Shown in pieces: positions 9,733 through 18,266 of a stretch of DNA of 64,000 nucleotides. Under the pieces are notes generated by a model. It was not told where the DNA came from, ran no database searches, and saw only the letters and a list, made by a program, of their open reading frames with translations. This DNA comes from Pseudomonas laurylsulfatiphila. GTDB lineage: Bacteria; Pseudomonadota; Gammaproteobacteria; Pseudomonadales; Pseudomonadaceae. The first letter of the stretch is position 1. Every line of letters begins with the position of its first letter. The stretch covers positions 62,001 through 126,000 of the forward strand of contig NZ_NIRS01000002.1 in NCBI RefSeq assembly GCF_002934665.1. Direction: 5' to 3'. A program made the translations under genes and the position numbers.

Positions 9733-10398
9733 TTAGCGCCGTGTGTAATGCCGGACCAGACGATCGCCGCTCATCTGCAAGGCCTGCACCAGCAGGATCA
9801 GCAGCAGCACGGTGACCACCATCACATCGGTCTGGAAACGCTGGTAACCGAAACGGATCGCCAGGTCCCCGAGGCCACCACCGCCCACCACGCCGGCCAT
9901 GGCGGTGTAGTCCACCAGCACGATGGCGGTGACCGTGACCGCGGCGATCAGCCCGGTCCGGGCTTCGGGCAGCAAGGTATGCAGGATGACTTGCGGGGTG
10001 CTGGCGCCCATTGACTGCACGGCTTCAACCAGACCGCGATCGACTTCGCGCAAGGCACTTTCCACCAGCCGGGCGAAGAACGGCGTGCAGCCGACCACCA
10101 AGGGCGGGATAGCGCCGCGCACGCCCAGCGAGGTGCCCGTGACCAGAGTGGTCACCGGGATCAGCACGATCAACAGAATGATGAACGGCATCGAGCGCAA
10201 CACGTTGGCCACCACCGACAACAGCCGGTACAGCCGCGGCGATTCGAGCAACTGGCGCTGGCCCGTCAGGTACAACAGCACGCCGAGCGGCAACCCGAGC
10301 AACACCGTGCAGGCCAATGCCGCACCGAGCATGCTCGAGGTGTCCAGGCAAGCCTCGGCCACCTCGCCCCAATTGACATGAGCGAACCACTCGTTCAT
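9733..10398 (-). CDS. metI: MetI-type ABC transporter permease
   Basis: 221 residues with about five membrane helices and the permease coupling (EAA) loop ESALREVDRGLVEAVQSMGAS, followed by LLPEARTGLIAAV. AMAGVVGGGGLGDLAIRFGYQRF is a strong MetI signature. Its start codon overlaps the stop of the upstream flavin monooxygenase gene (ATGA at 10395-10398), which argues for translational coupling and a shared substrate pathway. It forms the importer with metQ and metN downstream. Confidence 0.9.
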   Translation of the reverse strand: MNEWFAHVNWGEVAEACLDTSSMLGAALACTVLLGLPLGVLLYLTGQRQLLESPRLYRLLSVVANVLRSMPFIILLIVLIPVTTLVTGTSLGVRGAIPPLVVGCTPFFARLVESALREVDRGLVEAVQSMGASTPQVILHTLLPEARTGLIAAVTVTAIVLVDYTAMAGVVGGGGLGDLAIRFGYQRFQTDVMVVTVLLLILLVQALQMSGDRLVRHYTRR

Positions 10399-11768
10399 CG
10401 CCGCTCTCCCACGCGCAAGGCCGCCGCCGGGTGGGGCGTCGCCAGGCGATCGCCCTGTCCGAAGAGCTTATGGCGCAGGGTGCCGTCCTCGTACTCGCGC
10501 TTGAACAGGCCCCGTGCCTGCAACTCCGGCACGAGCAGATCGACCACCGCCTCAAAGGTTTCCGGGGCGACCACGCTGGCCAGATTGAAGCCGTCGACGT
10601 CGGTTTGCTCGACCCACTCCTGGAGCTGATCGGCCACGGTTTTCGCCGAACCCACCAGCACCGGGCCATCGCCACCGATGGCACAGTAATCGGCAATCTC
10701 TGCGGTGGTCCATGTCCGATTCGGGTCGGCGCGGGTAAACGCCTCTACGGCCGACTGGATGGCATCGCTGGGCACTTCTCGCAGAATCTGGTCCGGCCTG
10801 TACTCGCCGAAATCGATGCCGGTCCAACCCGACATCAAGGTCAATGCGCCGCTCGCACTGGCGTATTCGCGGTACTCGCGCAAGCGCTCCAGAGCCTCGG
10901 CGTCCGTCGCGGCGACGATCACCGTGAGCTGTTCGAACACCAGCACCTGATCGGCCTCGCGACCGGCCGCCTGTACCGCCGCACGCAATTGCGCGACCTG
11001 TTGTTTGAGCACCACCTTGCTCGGCGCGGCCACAAACACGCACTCGGCATTCGCTGCGGCGAAGACCCGACCGCGGCTGGAAGCGCCGGCCTGGTAGATC
11101 ACCGGCGTGCGCTGTGGCGATGGCTCGCTGAGGTGGAAACCGGGCACGCTGAAAAACTCGCCCTGATGAGCGATGCCGTGCACCTTGCGCGGATCGGCGT
11201 AACCCCCGCTGGCGCGGTCGGCCTGCACCGCGCCCTCTTCCCAGCTGGCTTCCCAGAGTTTGTAGCAAACCTGCAGATATTCCTCGGCCAGCGCATAACG
11301 CTGATCGTGGGACAACTGCCGCTCCTGGCCCAGGTTTCGCGCGCCACTGCTCAGGTACGAGGTGACGATGTTCCAGCCCGCGCGCCCCGACGTCAGGTGA
11401 TCGAGGGTCGACATGCGCCGGGCGAACGGAAACGGATGCTCGAACGAGACCGACGCGGTGACGCCAAAACCCAGGTGGCGAGTCGCTGCGGCCATTGCCG
11501 GCACCAGTTGCAACGGATCGTTGACCGGCACTTGCGCCGCGCTGCGCAGCGCCTCGTCGGCACTGCCCTGGTAGACGTCATAGACGCCGAGCACATCGGC
11601 GATGAACAGGCCGTCGATCTTGCCGCGTTCCAGGGTTTTCGCCAGCTCGATCCAGTAGTGGATGTCGGTGTAGCGTGTGGACTGATCACGGGGGTGGCGC
11701 CACTGGCCGGGCGACAAGTGCCCGACGGTATTCATGCTGAAGGCGTTGAGACGAATTTGCTTGGGCAT
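10395..11768 (-). CDS. NtaA/SnaA/DszA-family FMN-dependent monooxygenase
   Basis: 457 residues from the ATG at 11766-11768 (GAGGA seven bases upstream); the frame extends 58 codons further but without family similarity. MPKQIRLNAFSMNTVGHLSPGQWRHPRD is the usual start of this bacterial-luciferase-like group. Other signatures: RRMSTLDHLTSGRAGWNIVTSY, RYALAEEYLQVCYKLWE, VIYQAGASSRGRVFAA, and DGFNLA near the C-terminus. Members oxidise aminopolycarboxylates, sulfides or sulfones with FMNH2. Between sfnB and metI, oxidation of an imported organosulfur compound is the likely job. MsuE could supply FMNH2. Exact substrate unknown. Confidence 0.85.
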   Translation of the reverse strand: MPKQIRLNAFSMNTVGHLSPGQWRHPRDQSTRYTDIHYWIELAKTLERGKIDGLFIADVLGVYDVYQGSADEALRSAAQVPVNDPLQLVPAMAAATRHLGFGVTASVSFEHPFPFARRMSTLDHLTSGRAGWNIVTSYLSSGARNLGQERQLSHDQRYALAEEYLQVCYKLWEASWEEGAVQADRASGGYADPRKVHGIAHQGEFFSVPGFHLSEPSPQRTPVIYQAGASSRGRVFAAANAECVFVAAPSKVVLKQQVAQLRAAVQAAGREADQVLVFEQLTVIVAATDAEALERLREYREYASASGALTLMSGWTGIDFGEYRPDQILREVPSDAIQSAVEAFTRADPNRTWTTAEIADYCAIGGDGPVLVGSAKTVADQLQEWVEQTDVDGFNLASVVAPETFEAVVDLLVPELQARGLFKREYEDGTLRHKLFGQGDRLATPHPAAALRVGERR

Positions 11769-11778
11769 CTGCGCGTCC

Positions 11779-12993
11779 TCAGGACCAGTCATGGCGAGGC
11801 GGCTTGATGCCGTTGAGCAACCAGTTACCCACGACGTGGTACTTCCAGCGCACAGGGTCGTGCAGGGTATGAACCCGCGCGTTACGCCAATGGCGATCGA
11901 GGTTGTGCTTGCGCAGCGTCGAGCGGGTGCCGCCCAGTTCAAACAGCTTGTTGCTGGCCTCGATGGCGATTTCGGTGGTCAACACCTTGGCCCTGGCCAC
12001 GGCCAGCGATGCCTGCGCAACCGACTGTTCATCGGACGCCGAGCGGGCCTGGTCGAGCACCAGGCCGGCACGCTCGAGCAGCGCCTCGGCGGCTTCCAGA
12101 CGGATGTCCAGTGCGCCGACCTGAATGATGGTCAACGGGTCTTCACTGGCCTTTTCCACCCCGGCATCGATCCATGGCCGCGCCTGCTCACGGACAAAGC
12201 TGATGGTGTCACGCAGCGCCGCACGGGCAATGCCCGCATCGATGGCCGCCGTGGTGATCTGCGCAAAGGGGCCGGCCAGGGTCGGGCGCTCGTAGGAGCG
12301 GTAGGTCGGGAACAGGTTGAAGGCCGGCACCCACAGCCCCTCGACCAGCACGGTGCCGCTGGACGTGGTGCGCTGGCCGATGCTGTCCCAGTCGTCCACC
12401 ACATGCAAACCCTCGGTGTGGCGCGGTACGAAGGCCAGTTGTGCACGGTCTTCGCTGTCCAGGGCCAATACGCCCAGCCAATGGGCATAGAGTGATCCGG
12501 TGCAATAACCCTTGCGCCCATCAATGCGATAGCCCTCGCCGTCTGCGACCAGGCGGGTACGGATGTCCTGCACGTTCTTGCCGCCGGTTTCCGACAGCGC
12601 ATTGGCGAAACGATTGCCCGCCAGGGCCAGGTCGAAGAAGAACTGCTTCTGGTCGTGGCTACCCTGCAAGCGGATGTCTTCCAGCAGGCAGTAATGGTTC
12701 TGCGGGATCTGGCCAAGGGATGGGTCGGCCGCCGAGACAATCGCGATGACGTGGGCCAGGGTCGCGTAAGACACCTCGGCGCCACCGTACTGCCGAGGCA
12801 CCGTAATGCCCCACAGTCCGCTGTTGGAAAAAGCATCGACCACCTCGACCGGCACCTGACGCGTCTGATCGCGCTCGGAGGCACCGACTTGCAACAACGC
12901 GGCGATTTCATGGGCAATACGTATGGCTTCGGCGTCATCACGGATCACATGGGCCGAAGGTGGATTGATCGGGTAGGCGGCTGCAACTGACAT
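11779..12993 (-). CDS. sfnB: SfnB-family sulfur-acquisition oxidoreductase
   Basis: 404 residues, acyl-CoA dehydrogenase fold. Signatures: WGITVPRQYGGAEVSYATLAHV, GQIPQNHYCLLEDIRLQG, RIDGRKGYCTGSLYAHWLGVLA, VDDWDSIGQRTTSSGTV, and ELGGTRSTLRKHNLDRHWRNARVHTLHDP at the C-terminus. This set defines the SfnB group, which is related to MsuC and DszC and is induced by sulfur starvation. AGGAA precedes the ATG at 12993. It is the first gene of the minus-strand operon and lies about 70 bases after the predicted sigma-54 start site. Confidence 0.9.
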   Translation of the reverse strand: MSVAAAYPINPPSAHVIRDDAEAIRIAHEIAALLQVGASERDQTRQVPVEVVDAFSNSGLWGITVPRQYGGAEVSYATLAHVIAIVSAADPSLGQIPQNHYCLLEDIRLQGSHDQKQFFFDLALAGNRFANALSETGGKNVQDIRTRLVADGEGYRIDGRKGYCTGSLYAHWLGVLALDSEDRAQLAFVPRHTEGLHVVDDWDSIGQRTTSSGTVLVEGLWVPAFNLFPTYRSYERPTLAGPFAQITTAAIDAGIARAALRDTISFVREQARPWIDAGVEKASEDPLTIIQVGALDIRLEAAEALLERAGLVLDQARSASDEQSVAQASLAVARAKVLTTEIAIEASNKLFELGGTRSTLRKHNLDRHWRNARVHTLHDPVRWKYHVVGNWLLNGIKPPRHDWS

Positions 12994-13075
12994 GGATTCC
13001 TCACTCTAACGGTGGCTCCGCCAACGGCCGCACAGTCCTGCAAATGACTGTCGGTACGGAGCCTTACCCAGATAG

Positions 13076-13091
13076 AGCATGATCCATGCCA
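13076..13091 (-). promoter_or_regulatory. sigma-54 promoter of sfnB operon
   Basis: Read on the minus strand, TGGCATGGATCATGCT matches TGGCACG-N4-TTGCW at 10 of the 12 defined positions, with the invariant GG and GC exactly 12 bases apart. The start site would be near 13065, about 70 bases before the sfnB ATG. With the msuE promoter it makes a pair likely controlled by the SfnR encoded between them. Confidence 0.72.
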
Positions 13092-13092
13092 T

Positions 13093-13113
13093 GATATTTA
13101 TTCGTTAAATATC
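13093..13113. promoter_or_regulatory. perfect palindrome abutting the sfnB -24 element
   Basis: GATATTTA (13093-13100) and TAAATATC (13106-13113) form a perfect inverted repeat with a five-base spacer. It starts one base upstream of the sigma-54 -24 box, much closer than a normal enhancer. A repressor or accessory-protein site is a reasonable inference. Confidence 0.45.
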
Positions 13114-13216
13114 AATAACATATAGATTTCAATGAAGAGTGAAATCGCCAGCCGGACACTTGTTGTTGAAGTACTGTTGAATATTCAACAGTGGTCAGGG
13201 GATTGGCTGCCCTTGT

Positions 13217-13675
13217 TCACGACTCGTCGGCAACCACTCTCACTCTGTGGCAGTCGGACGGCCCAAGCTTCTGACCGCCGGAGGAGCGAACTTCAATCGG
13301 CATCAGGGTCTGGCCGCGCTCGTTGTCCAGCAGCACAGAGCGCGTCTCTTCGCGCTTGAACAGGAAACGTTCACCCCACTGCCGCAGGCTGACCACCACC
13401 GGAAAGATCTCCCGCCCTTTGTCCGTAAGGACGTACTCCTTGTAGGCACTGCCGTCTGACGCGGGTTGTACGTCGAACACACCGACCTCAACCAGCATTT
13501 TCAAGCGCGATGCCAGAATGTTCTTGGCCACGCCCAGGCTTTTTTGAAATTCGCTGAATCGGCGAATGCCGTCGAATGCGTCGCGGATGATCATCAGCGA
13601 CCATCGATCCCCAATGGCCTCCAGTGTTCTGGCTACCGGGCATTCGCTGCTGTGCGATGAAGTGTCTTCGACCAT
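13217..13675 (-). CDS. HxlR-family transcriptional regulator
   Basis: 152 residues with the HxlR winged-helix signature: CPVARTLEAIGDRWSLMIIRDAFDGIRRFSEFQKSLGVAKNILASRLKMLVEVGV, then YVLTDKGREIFPVVVSLRQWGERF. The conserved Cys12 before the helix-turn-helix is the redox or electrophile sensor in several relatives. GGAAGG precedes the ATG at 13675. It is divergent from the MFS gene at 13811 and probably represses it. Confidence 0.88.
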   Translation of the reverse strand: MVEDTSSHSSECPVARTLEAIGDRWSLMIIRDAFDGIRRFSEFQKSLGVAKNILASRLKMLVEVGVFDVQPASDGSAYKEYVLTDKGREIFPVVVSLRQWGERFLFKREETRSVLLDNERGQTLMPIEVRSSGGQKLGPSDCHRVRVVADES

Positions 13676-13743
13676 CGTATTGACCTTCCGGATAAGGATT
13701 GCCGGGCCTGCCGTGCAATCTCGAGCAAAGTGGTTGCAATTTT

Positions 13744-13792
13744 AAACCTGTTTCGATAACAATTCAATCCAGTTTTTAATTGAAACCAGTTT
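13744..13792. promoter_or_regulatory. candidate HxlR operator region
   Basis: In the 135-base divergent gap, AAACCTGTTTC (13744-13754) is nearly the reverse complement of GAAACCAGTTT (13782-13792), and a related CCAGTTTT lies between them. The AT-rich setting and position before the MFS start suggest a repressor site. Confidence 0.35.
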
Positions 13793-13810
13793 AGCGCCAC
13801 GGAGGCTCCT

Positions 13811-15088
13811 GTGACAGCCGATGCCGATTCAGCCACCCGCCCCTTCGCCCAGCAGGCTTCAGGCCTGCCCGATGCGGATAATGGGGAAAGCGCCCGCGCA
13901 GATAGCTCTGCCGGGCTGTCTGCGTCACTCACACTGCTGTTTTCCGTCACCTGCGCGCTTGCAGTCGCCAACGTGTATTTCGCGCAACCCCTGCTCGATT
14001 CAATGGCGCAGAGCCTGGGGGTTGCCTCATCGATGATCGGGGTCGTGGTCACGGCTACCCAGGTCGGTTACGCGCTGGGGTTGCTGTTCATCGTCCCGTT
14101 GGGCGACTTGCTCAACCGTAAGGGGTTGATCCTGACGCAAGTGCTGCTGTCTGCGGTTGCACTGGCGGGAGTCGGCGCAGCGCAGCAATGGCTGACTCTG
14201 TTGGGCGCCATGGTCATCGTCGGTTTGCTCGCGGTGATGGTTCAAGTGCTGGTGGCCTATACCGCCGTGCTGGCAACGCCGTCACAACGGGGCCAGGCCG
14301 TGGGCACCGTCACCAGCGGCATTGTCCTGGGCATTCTTCTGGCGCGGTTTACCTCTGGGCTGATCGCCGATCTGGCGGGCTGGCGCGCCGTGTATTTCGT
14401 TTCTTCGGGATTGATGCTGGCCCTCGCGGCGGTGTTCTGGAAAGTGCTTCCTGCCACAGAGTCTCCACGCAACCGAAACACCTACCCGGCACTCATCCGC
14501 TCGATGTTCAGGTTGTTCATGACCGAACCGGTCTTGCGCATCCGGGGCTTGCTGGCCTTGCTGATCTTTGCCGCGTTTTCGGTGTTGTGGACATCCATGG
14601 TGCTGCCACTGAGCGCGCCTCCACTGTCGCTGTCGCACACGGCCATCGGCCTGTTCGGTCTGGCTGGCGTCGCCGGTGCGCTCGCTGCCAGAAGAGCCGG
14701 TCGTTGGGCCGATCAGGGGCTGGGGCAACGCGTGACCGGCATTTCGCTGGTGATCCTGACGCTGTCCTGGATGCCCATCGCGTTTGCGCCGACGTCACTG
14801 ATCGCGCTGGTGTGCGCAGTGGTCCTGCTCGACTTCGCGGTGCAAGCCGTACACGTCACCAACCAGAGCCTCATTTTTGCCGCACGCCCCGACGCCCAGA
14901 GCCGCATGGTGGGCGCCTACATGTGCTTTTACTCGGTGGGTAGCGCACTGGGAGCCGCGGCCGCGACCCAGGTGTATGCGCACTGGGGCTGGACAGCCGT
15001 CAGCCTGCTGGGTGCCTCGATCAGTGCGACGGCCCTGGTGCTGTGGTTGATCACCTGGCGTTGGCACAGGCAGCGCTACGCCAGATAA
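13811..15088 (+). CDS. MFS transporter (efflux-type)
   Basis: 425 residues, GTG start at 13811 with GGAGG six bases upstream. Twelve predicted membrane helices; the motif-A loop is GDLLNRKGL after helix 2, and NVYFAQPLLDSMAQSLG is typical of the YnfM-like group of drug or metabolite exporters. The first 35 residues are a hydrophilic cytoplasmic extension. Pairing with an HxlR regulator suggests inducible export of a toxic or redox-active compound; the substrate is unknown. Confidence 0.85.
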   Translation: MTADADSATRPFAQQASGLPDADNGESARADSSAGLSASLTLLFSVTCALAVANVYFAQPLLDSMAQSLGVASSMIGVVVTATQVGYALGLLFIVPLGDLLNRKGLILTQVLLSAVALAGVGAAQQWLTLLGAMVIVGLLAVMVQVLVAYTAVLATPSQRGQAVGTVTSGIVLGILLARFTSGLIADLAGWRAVYFVSSGLMLALAAVFWKVLPATESPRNRNTYPALIRSMFRLFMTEPVLRIRGLLALLIFAAFSVLWTSMVLPLSAPPLSLSHTAIGLFGLAGVAGALAARRAGRWADQGLGQRVTGISLVILTLSWMPIAFAPTSLIALVCAVVLLDFAVQAVHVTNQSLIFAARPDAQSRMVGAYMCFYSVGSALGAAAATQVYAHWGWTAVSLLGASISATALVLWLITWRWHRQRYAR

Positions 15089-15090
15089 CC

Positions 15091-15738
15091 TCAGTGCCTG
15101 GTCTTGCGCTCGAGCATGCGCACGGCCAGTGAAAGCGGATAACACAGGGCAAAGTAGATCGCGCCGACCAGAATGTAGATTTCCAGCGGCATGAAATACA
15201 CCGAACTCAAATCCTGCGCCCGCAGCATCAAGTCCGGTGCCGCGATCAGCGAAGCCACGGACGTATCCTTCAACAGCGAGATCGCGACGTTGCCTATGGG
15301 CGCCAGCACGATGCGGATGGCCTGGGGCAACACGACCCAGCGCAACACGTTGTGGCGTGCCATGCCAATCGCTTTCGCCGCTTCCACCTGCCCCTTGGGC
15401 ACGGCCTCGAGCCCCGCACGGTATATCTCTGCCAGATACGCCGCCGCGTTCAGTCCCAGGCCAATCATGGCAGCCTGGAACGAGCTGAAATGAACGCCGA
15501 TTTCGGTCAGGCTGAAATAGACGATGAACAACTGCACCAACGCCGGGGTGCCACGAAACAGCTCGATGTAATAGAGCGCGGCGCGCCGCAATGCGCGGTT
15601 GCCGGAAAGCCGTGCCAGCGCCACCAGCAAACCGACGATCAAGCCGATGACCAACGCACCGAACGCCAACTGGAGTGTGGCCCAGGCGGCCGCCAGCAAT
15701 TCGACATGGGTCGCGTCCCACAACTCGCCATAGCCCAT
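15091..15738 (-). CDS. polar amino-acid ABC transporter permease
   Basis: 215 residues, HisM/GlnP type, with about five helices. The conserved FRGTPALVQLFIVYFSL and EIYRAGLEAVPKGQVEAAKAIGMARHNVLRWVVLPQA (EAA coupling loop) are intact. It starts two bases after the stop of the paired permease and is last in a four-gene importer operon (binding protein, ATPase, two permeases). Substrate inferred as an amino acid or opine-like compound. Confidence 0.9.
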   Translation of the reverse strand: MGYGELWDATHVELLAAAWATLQLAFGALVIGLIVGLLVALARLSGNRALRRAALYYIELFRGTPALVQLFIVYFSLTEIGVHFSSFQAAMIGLGLNAAAYLAEIYRAGLEAVPKGQVEAAKAIGMARHNVLRWVVLPQAIRIVLAPIGNVAISLLKDTSVASLIAAPDLMLRAQDLSSVYFMPLEIYILVGAIYFALCYPLSLAVRMLERKTRH

Positions 15739-15739
15739 C

Positions 15740-16420
15740 TCAATTCTCCTTGACGACTTTGAGACGGCGTTCGGTGCGCGCCGCCCAGTGGGAAAGCACC
15801 AGGCTCAGGATCAGGTAGATCATCGCCAGCAGGAAGTAGATCAGGTTGGTCTGGTAGGTTTCGCTGACCAGCATTTTCGCCTTGAACGTCAACTCCGGCA
15901 CTGCCGCCGCAGACGCCAGGGAGGTGTCCTTGAGCAGGCCGATGGCGAAGTTGGCCATCCCCGGAATCGCCACCTTGAACGCTTGTGGCAGCACGATGAT
16001 GCGCATCGCCAAAGACCGGGTCATGCCGATGGAGAACGCCGCTTCGCTTTGTCCACGGTCAATGGTGCGGATGCTCGACCGGAAAACCTCCGACAGAATG
16101 GCCGCACCGTTCAGACCGAAGCCGATGATCGCCGCACCGATCGCCGGCAGGGTAATGCCGATATAGGTCAGGCCAAAGTACAGAATGAACAACTGGGTCA
16201 GGATCGGTATGTTGCGAAAGATCTCCAGGTAAACGCTGGCGATCAGGCTCAGGAGGCGGCTGCGCGAAAGCCGCATCAACGCCAGGCAAAAACCCAACAG
16301 CGCCGCCACCACAAACGCAGCAGCCGTCAGGCCGATGGTGGTCAGCGCGCCGACGCCCAGTACGTTCAAGAAGTACGGCAGCATCTCGATGGCTTTGTTC
16401 AGTGCAGTGGTATCGAACAT
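15740..16420 (-). CDS. polar amino-acid ABC transporter permease
   Basis: 226 residues, second permease of the heterodimer. FRNIPILTQLFILYFGLTYIG and EVFRSSIRTIDRGQSEAAFSIGMTRSLAMRIIVLPQAFKVA are the family signature and coupling loop. It follows the ATPase gene with a three-base gap, so all four genes should be co-transcribed. Confidence 0.9.
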   Translation of the reverse strand: MFDTTALNKAIEMLPYFLNVLGVGALTTIGLTAAAFVVAALLGFCLALMRLSRSRLLSLIASVYLEIFRNIPILTQLFILYFGLTYIGITLPAIGAAIIGFGLNGAAILSEVFRSSIRTIDRGQSEAAFSIGMTRSLAMRIIVLPQAFKVAIPGMANFAIGLLKDTSLASAAAVPELTFKAKMLVSETYQTNLIYFLLAMIYLILSLVLSHWAARTERRLKVVKEN

Positions 16421-16423
16421 CGA

Positions 16424-17200
16424 TCAATGCTCCTGCACGGCGCGGATGAAGGAGCGGGTACGTTCGACCTGGCTCTCGCGGAAAATCTGCCGCGGCGGTC
16501 CCTGTTCGACGATATTGCCGTCGGCCATGAAGATCACCTGGTCGGAAACGCTTTCGGCGAAGCTCATTTCGTGGGTCACGATGATCATCGTCATGCCCTC
16601 CTCCGCCAGCCTGCGCATCACGCCCAGCACTTCCCCGACCAACTCCGGGTCCAGCGCCGAGGTCGCCTCGTCGAACAGCATCAACTTGGGCTTCATCGCC
16701 AGCGCCCGGGCAATGGCGATCCTTTGCTGTTGCCCGCCCGACAGTTGCTCGGGAAATGCATCGCGCTTGGCGAACATGCCGACCTTGTTCAGCAGATCCT
16801 CTGCCAGCTCCACCGCTTCGGCGCGATTGCGCTGCTGCACCTTGAGCGGACCGAGGATGATGTTTTCCAGCACCGACAGGTGCGGGAACAGGTTGAAGCG
16901 CTGGAACACCATGCCGATTTCGGCGCGCATCCGCGCCAGTTCCTTATCGCTCATGGGCACTTTTCGACTGCCCACCAGGCGCTGGCCGATCAGTTCGTTG
17001 TCAATGTAGATGTCGCCTTTGGTGGGCTCTTCCAGGTAGTTGACGCAACGCAGTAAGGTGGTCTTGCCCGAGCCGCTGGGGCCGATGAGCGAGATTTTCT
17101 GGCCCTGCTGCACGTTGAGGTCGATGCCTTTGAGAACGTCCAGGCTACCGAAGGACTTGTGCAGCCCTTCGATACGCACCAGTGGAGTGGATTCAGCCAT
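16424..17200 (-). CDS. amino-acid ABC transporter ATPase (GlnQ/HisP-like)
   Basis: 258 residues. Walker A GPSGSGKTT, Q-loop GMVFQRFNLFPHLSVLEN, signature LSGGQQQRIAIARALAM, Walker [15 protein letters not shown] and H-loop VTHEM are all present, as expected for an active importer ATPase of the polar amino-acid family. It lies between the binding-protein gene and the two permeases. Confidence 0.93.
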   Translation of the reverse strand: MAESTPLVRIEGLHKSFGSLDVLKGIDLNVQQGQKISLIGPSGSGKTTLLRCVNYLEEPTKGDIYIDNELIGQRLVGSRKVPMSDKELARMRAEIGMVFQRFNLFPHLSVLENIILGPLKVQQRNRAEAVELAEDLLNKVGMFAKRDAFPEQLSGGQQQRIAIARALAMKPKLMLFDEATSALDPELVGEVLGVMRRLAEEGMTMIIVTHEMSFAESVSDQVIFMADGNIVEQGPPRQIFRESQVERTRSFIRAVQEH

Positions 17201-17216
17201 GGGTCAGGTCCTCGAT

Positions 17217-18182
17217 TCAGGCAAAGGCCTGACTGAAATCACGGGCTGGATGCTCGAAGGGTCCAATGACATTGCCCTTCTCGTCGCGGTCCACACCGAT
17301 GCGCGGGTCCTTGGCGGGCGGTACGAGGTAGTCCGGGTTCTTGATGCCGTACTTGGCCAGCACCGGTTTGATCTGATCCGTGGCTTTCAACCAGCGCAGC
17401 CCCTGGTTCACCCCATCGAACAGGTCCTGGTTCTGCGGATGAACACCCCAGATCGCCTCGAACTTGGCGGTCAGGCTGGGGAATTTCTCGTCGTAGGCCA
17501 TGGGGATCTGCTTGAGCTTGAGGCTGGGGTCCTGAAGGATCATGTAGTCGATGGTCGGCGCATCCAGCACGGCGAAATCCAGGCGCCCGGCGCGCACGTC
17601 GCGCAGGCAGGAATCGGTGTTGTCGTAGAGTTTGACCTCCTTCACGCCCTCGATTTTCTTCATGTCGGGGATTGTGAAATAACCGGTGATGGCGCCGATG
17701 GTGCGGCCCTTCACATCGTTGACCGTGATCGAGTCGGTGAACGGTTCGCTGTCGCGCATGATCACGTAGGCACCGGTGTAGAACACCGGGTCGGTCAACA
17801 GCAGGATTTTCGAGCGCATGGGGTTCCACGCGAAGTTGCCGCCAAACCAGTCGGCACGCCCGGACCGCACGGCTTCGACCACCGCCGGGAAACCCATGGT
17901 CAGTACGTCGAGCTTGAGCTCGAGGCGGTCGGCAATCAGTTTGAGCAACTCCAGATCGGTCCCGACCGGGACGCCTTCGCGCAGCGCGCCCAAGGGCATG
18001 TCGCCCAGGCAGGCCGCGGTCAGGTAACCGGGACGTACGGTCTTGATTGGTTTGTCGGCAGCGAACGCGAACGACATCGGGCCCGTGGCACTGGCAGCCA
18101 TTGCCGCCAACGAACCGTAGCCTGCGGCCTTGAGCACTGCGCGCCGGGAAACACCCTGGGTATTGAACTTGAAGTCGGACAT
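17217..18182 (-). CDS. Tat-exported amino-acid ABC substrate-binding protein
   Basis: 321 residues. The N-terminus has a twin-arginine signal, SRRAVLK (residues 12-18), followed by a hydrophobic stretch ending near AFAAD. The mature part has the SBP_bac_3 fold: GTDLELLKLIADRLELKLDVLTM, then VKGRTIGAITGYFTIPDMKK, then LRDVRAGRLDFAVLDAPTIDYMI. Tat export is uncommon for this class and implies folding before export. It is first in the importer operon; the MocR-DadA-RidA genes nearby suggest an amino acid that is later oxidised. Confidence 0.87.
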   Translation of the reverse strand: MSDFKFNTQGVSRRAVLKAAGYGSLAAMAASATGPMSFAFAADKPIKTVRPGYLTAACLGDMPLGALREGVPVGTDLELLKLIADRLELKLDVLTMGFPAVVEAVRSGRADWFGGNFAWNPMRSKILLLTDPVFYTGAYVIMRDSEPFTDSITVNDVKGRTIGAITGYFTIPDMKKIEGVKEVKLYDNTDSCLRDVRAGRLDFAVLDAPTIDYMILQDPSLKLKQIPMAYDEKFPSLTAKFEAIWGVHPQNQDLFDGVNQGLRWLKATDQIKPVLAKYGIKNPDYLVPPAKDPRIGVDRDEKGNVIGPFEHPARDFSQAFA

Positions 18183-18266
18183 ACATCACCTATAGGCAAA
18201 TTATTGTTGTGACCGGAACAAGCCTTGCTACTCAACCGCCGTCCGTGGCGCGATGCTTCCCGTGAT

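Noticed and set aside
15788..17056. 422-residue plus-strand frame over the ABC permease/ATPase genes
   Set aside because: Antisense shadow, His/Gln/Arg-rich and without motifs; the opposite strand has intact ABC signatures.
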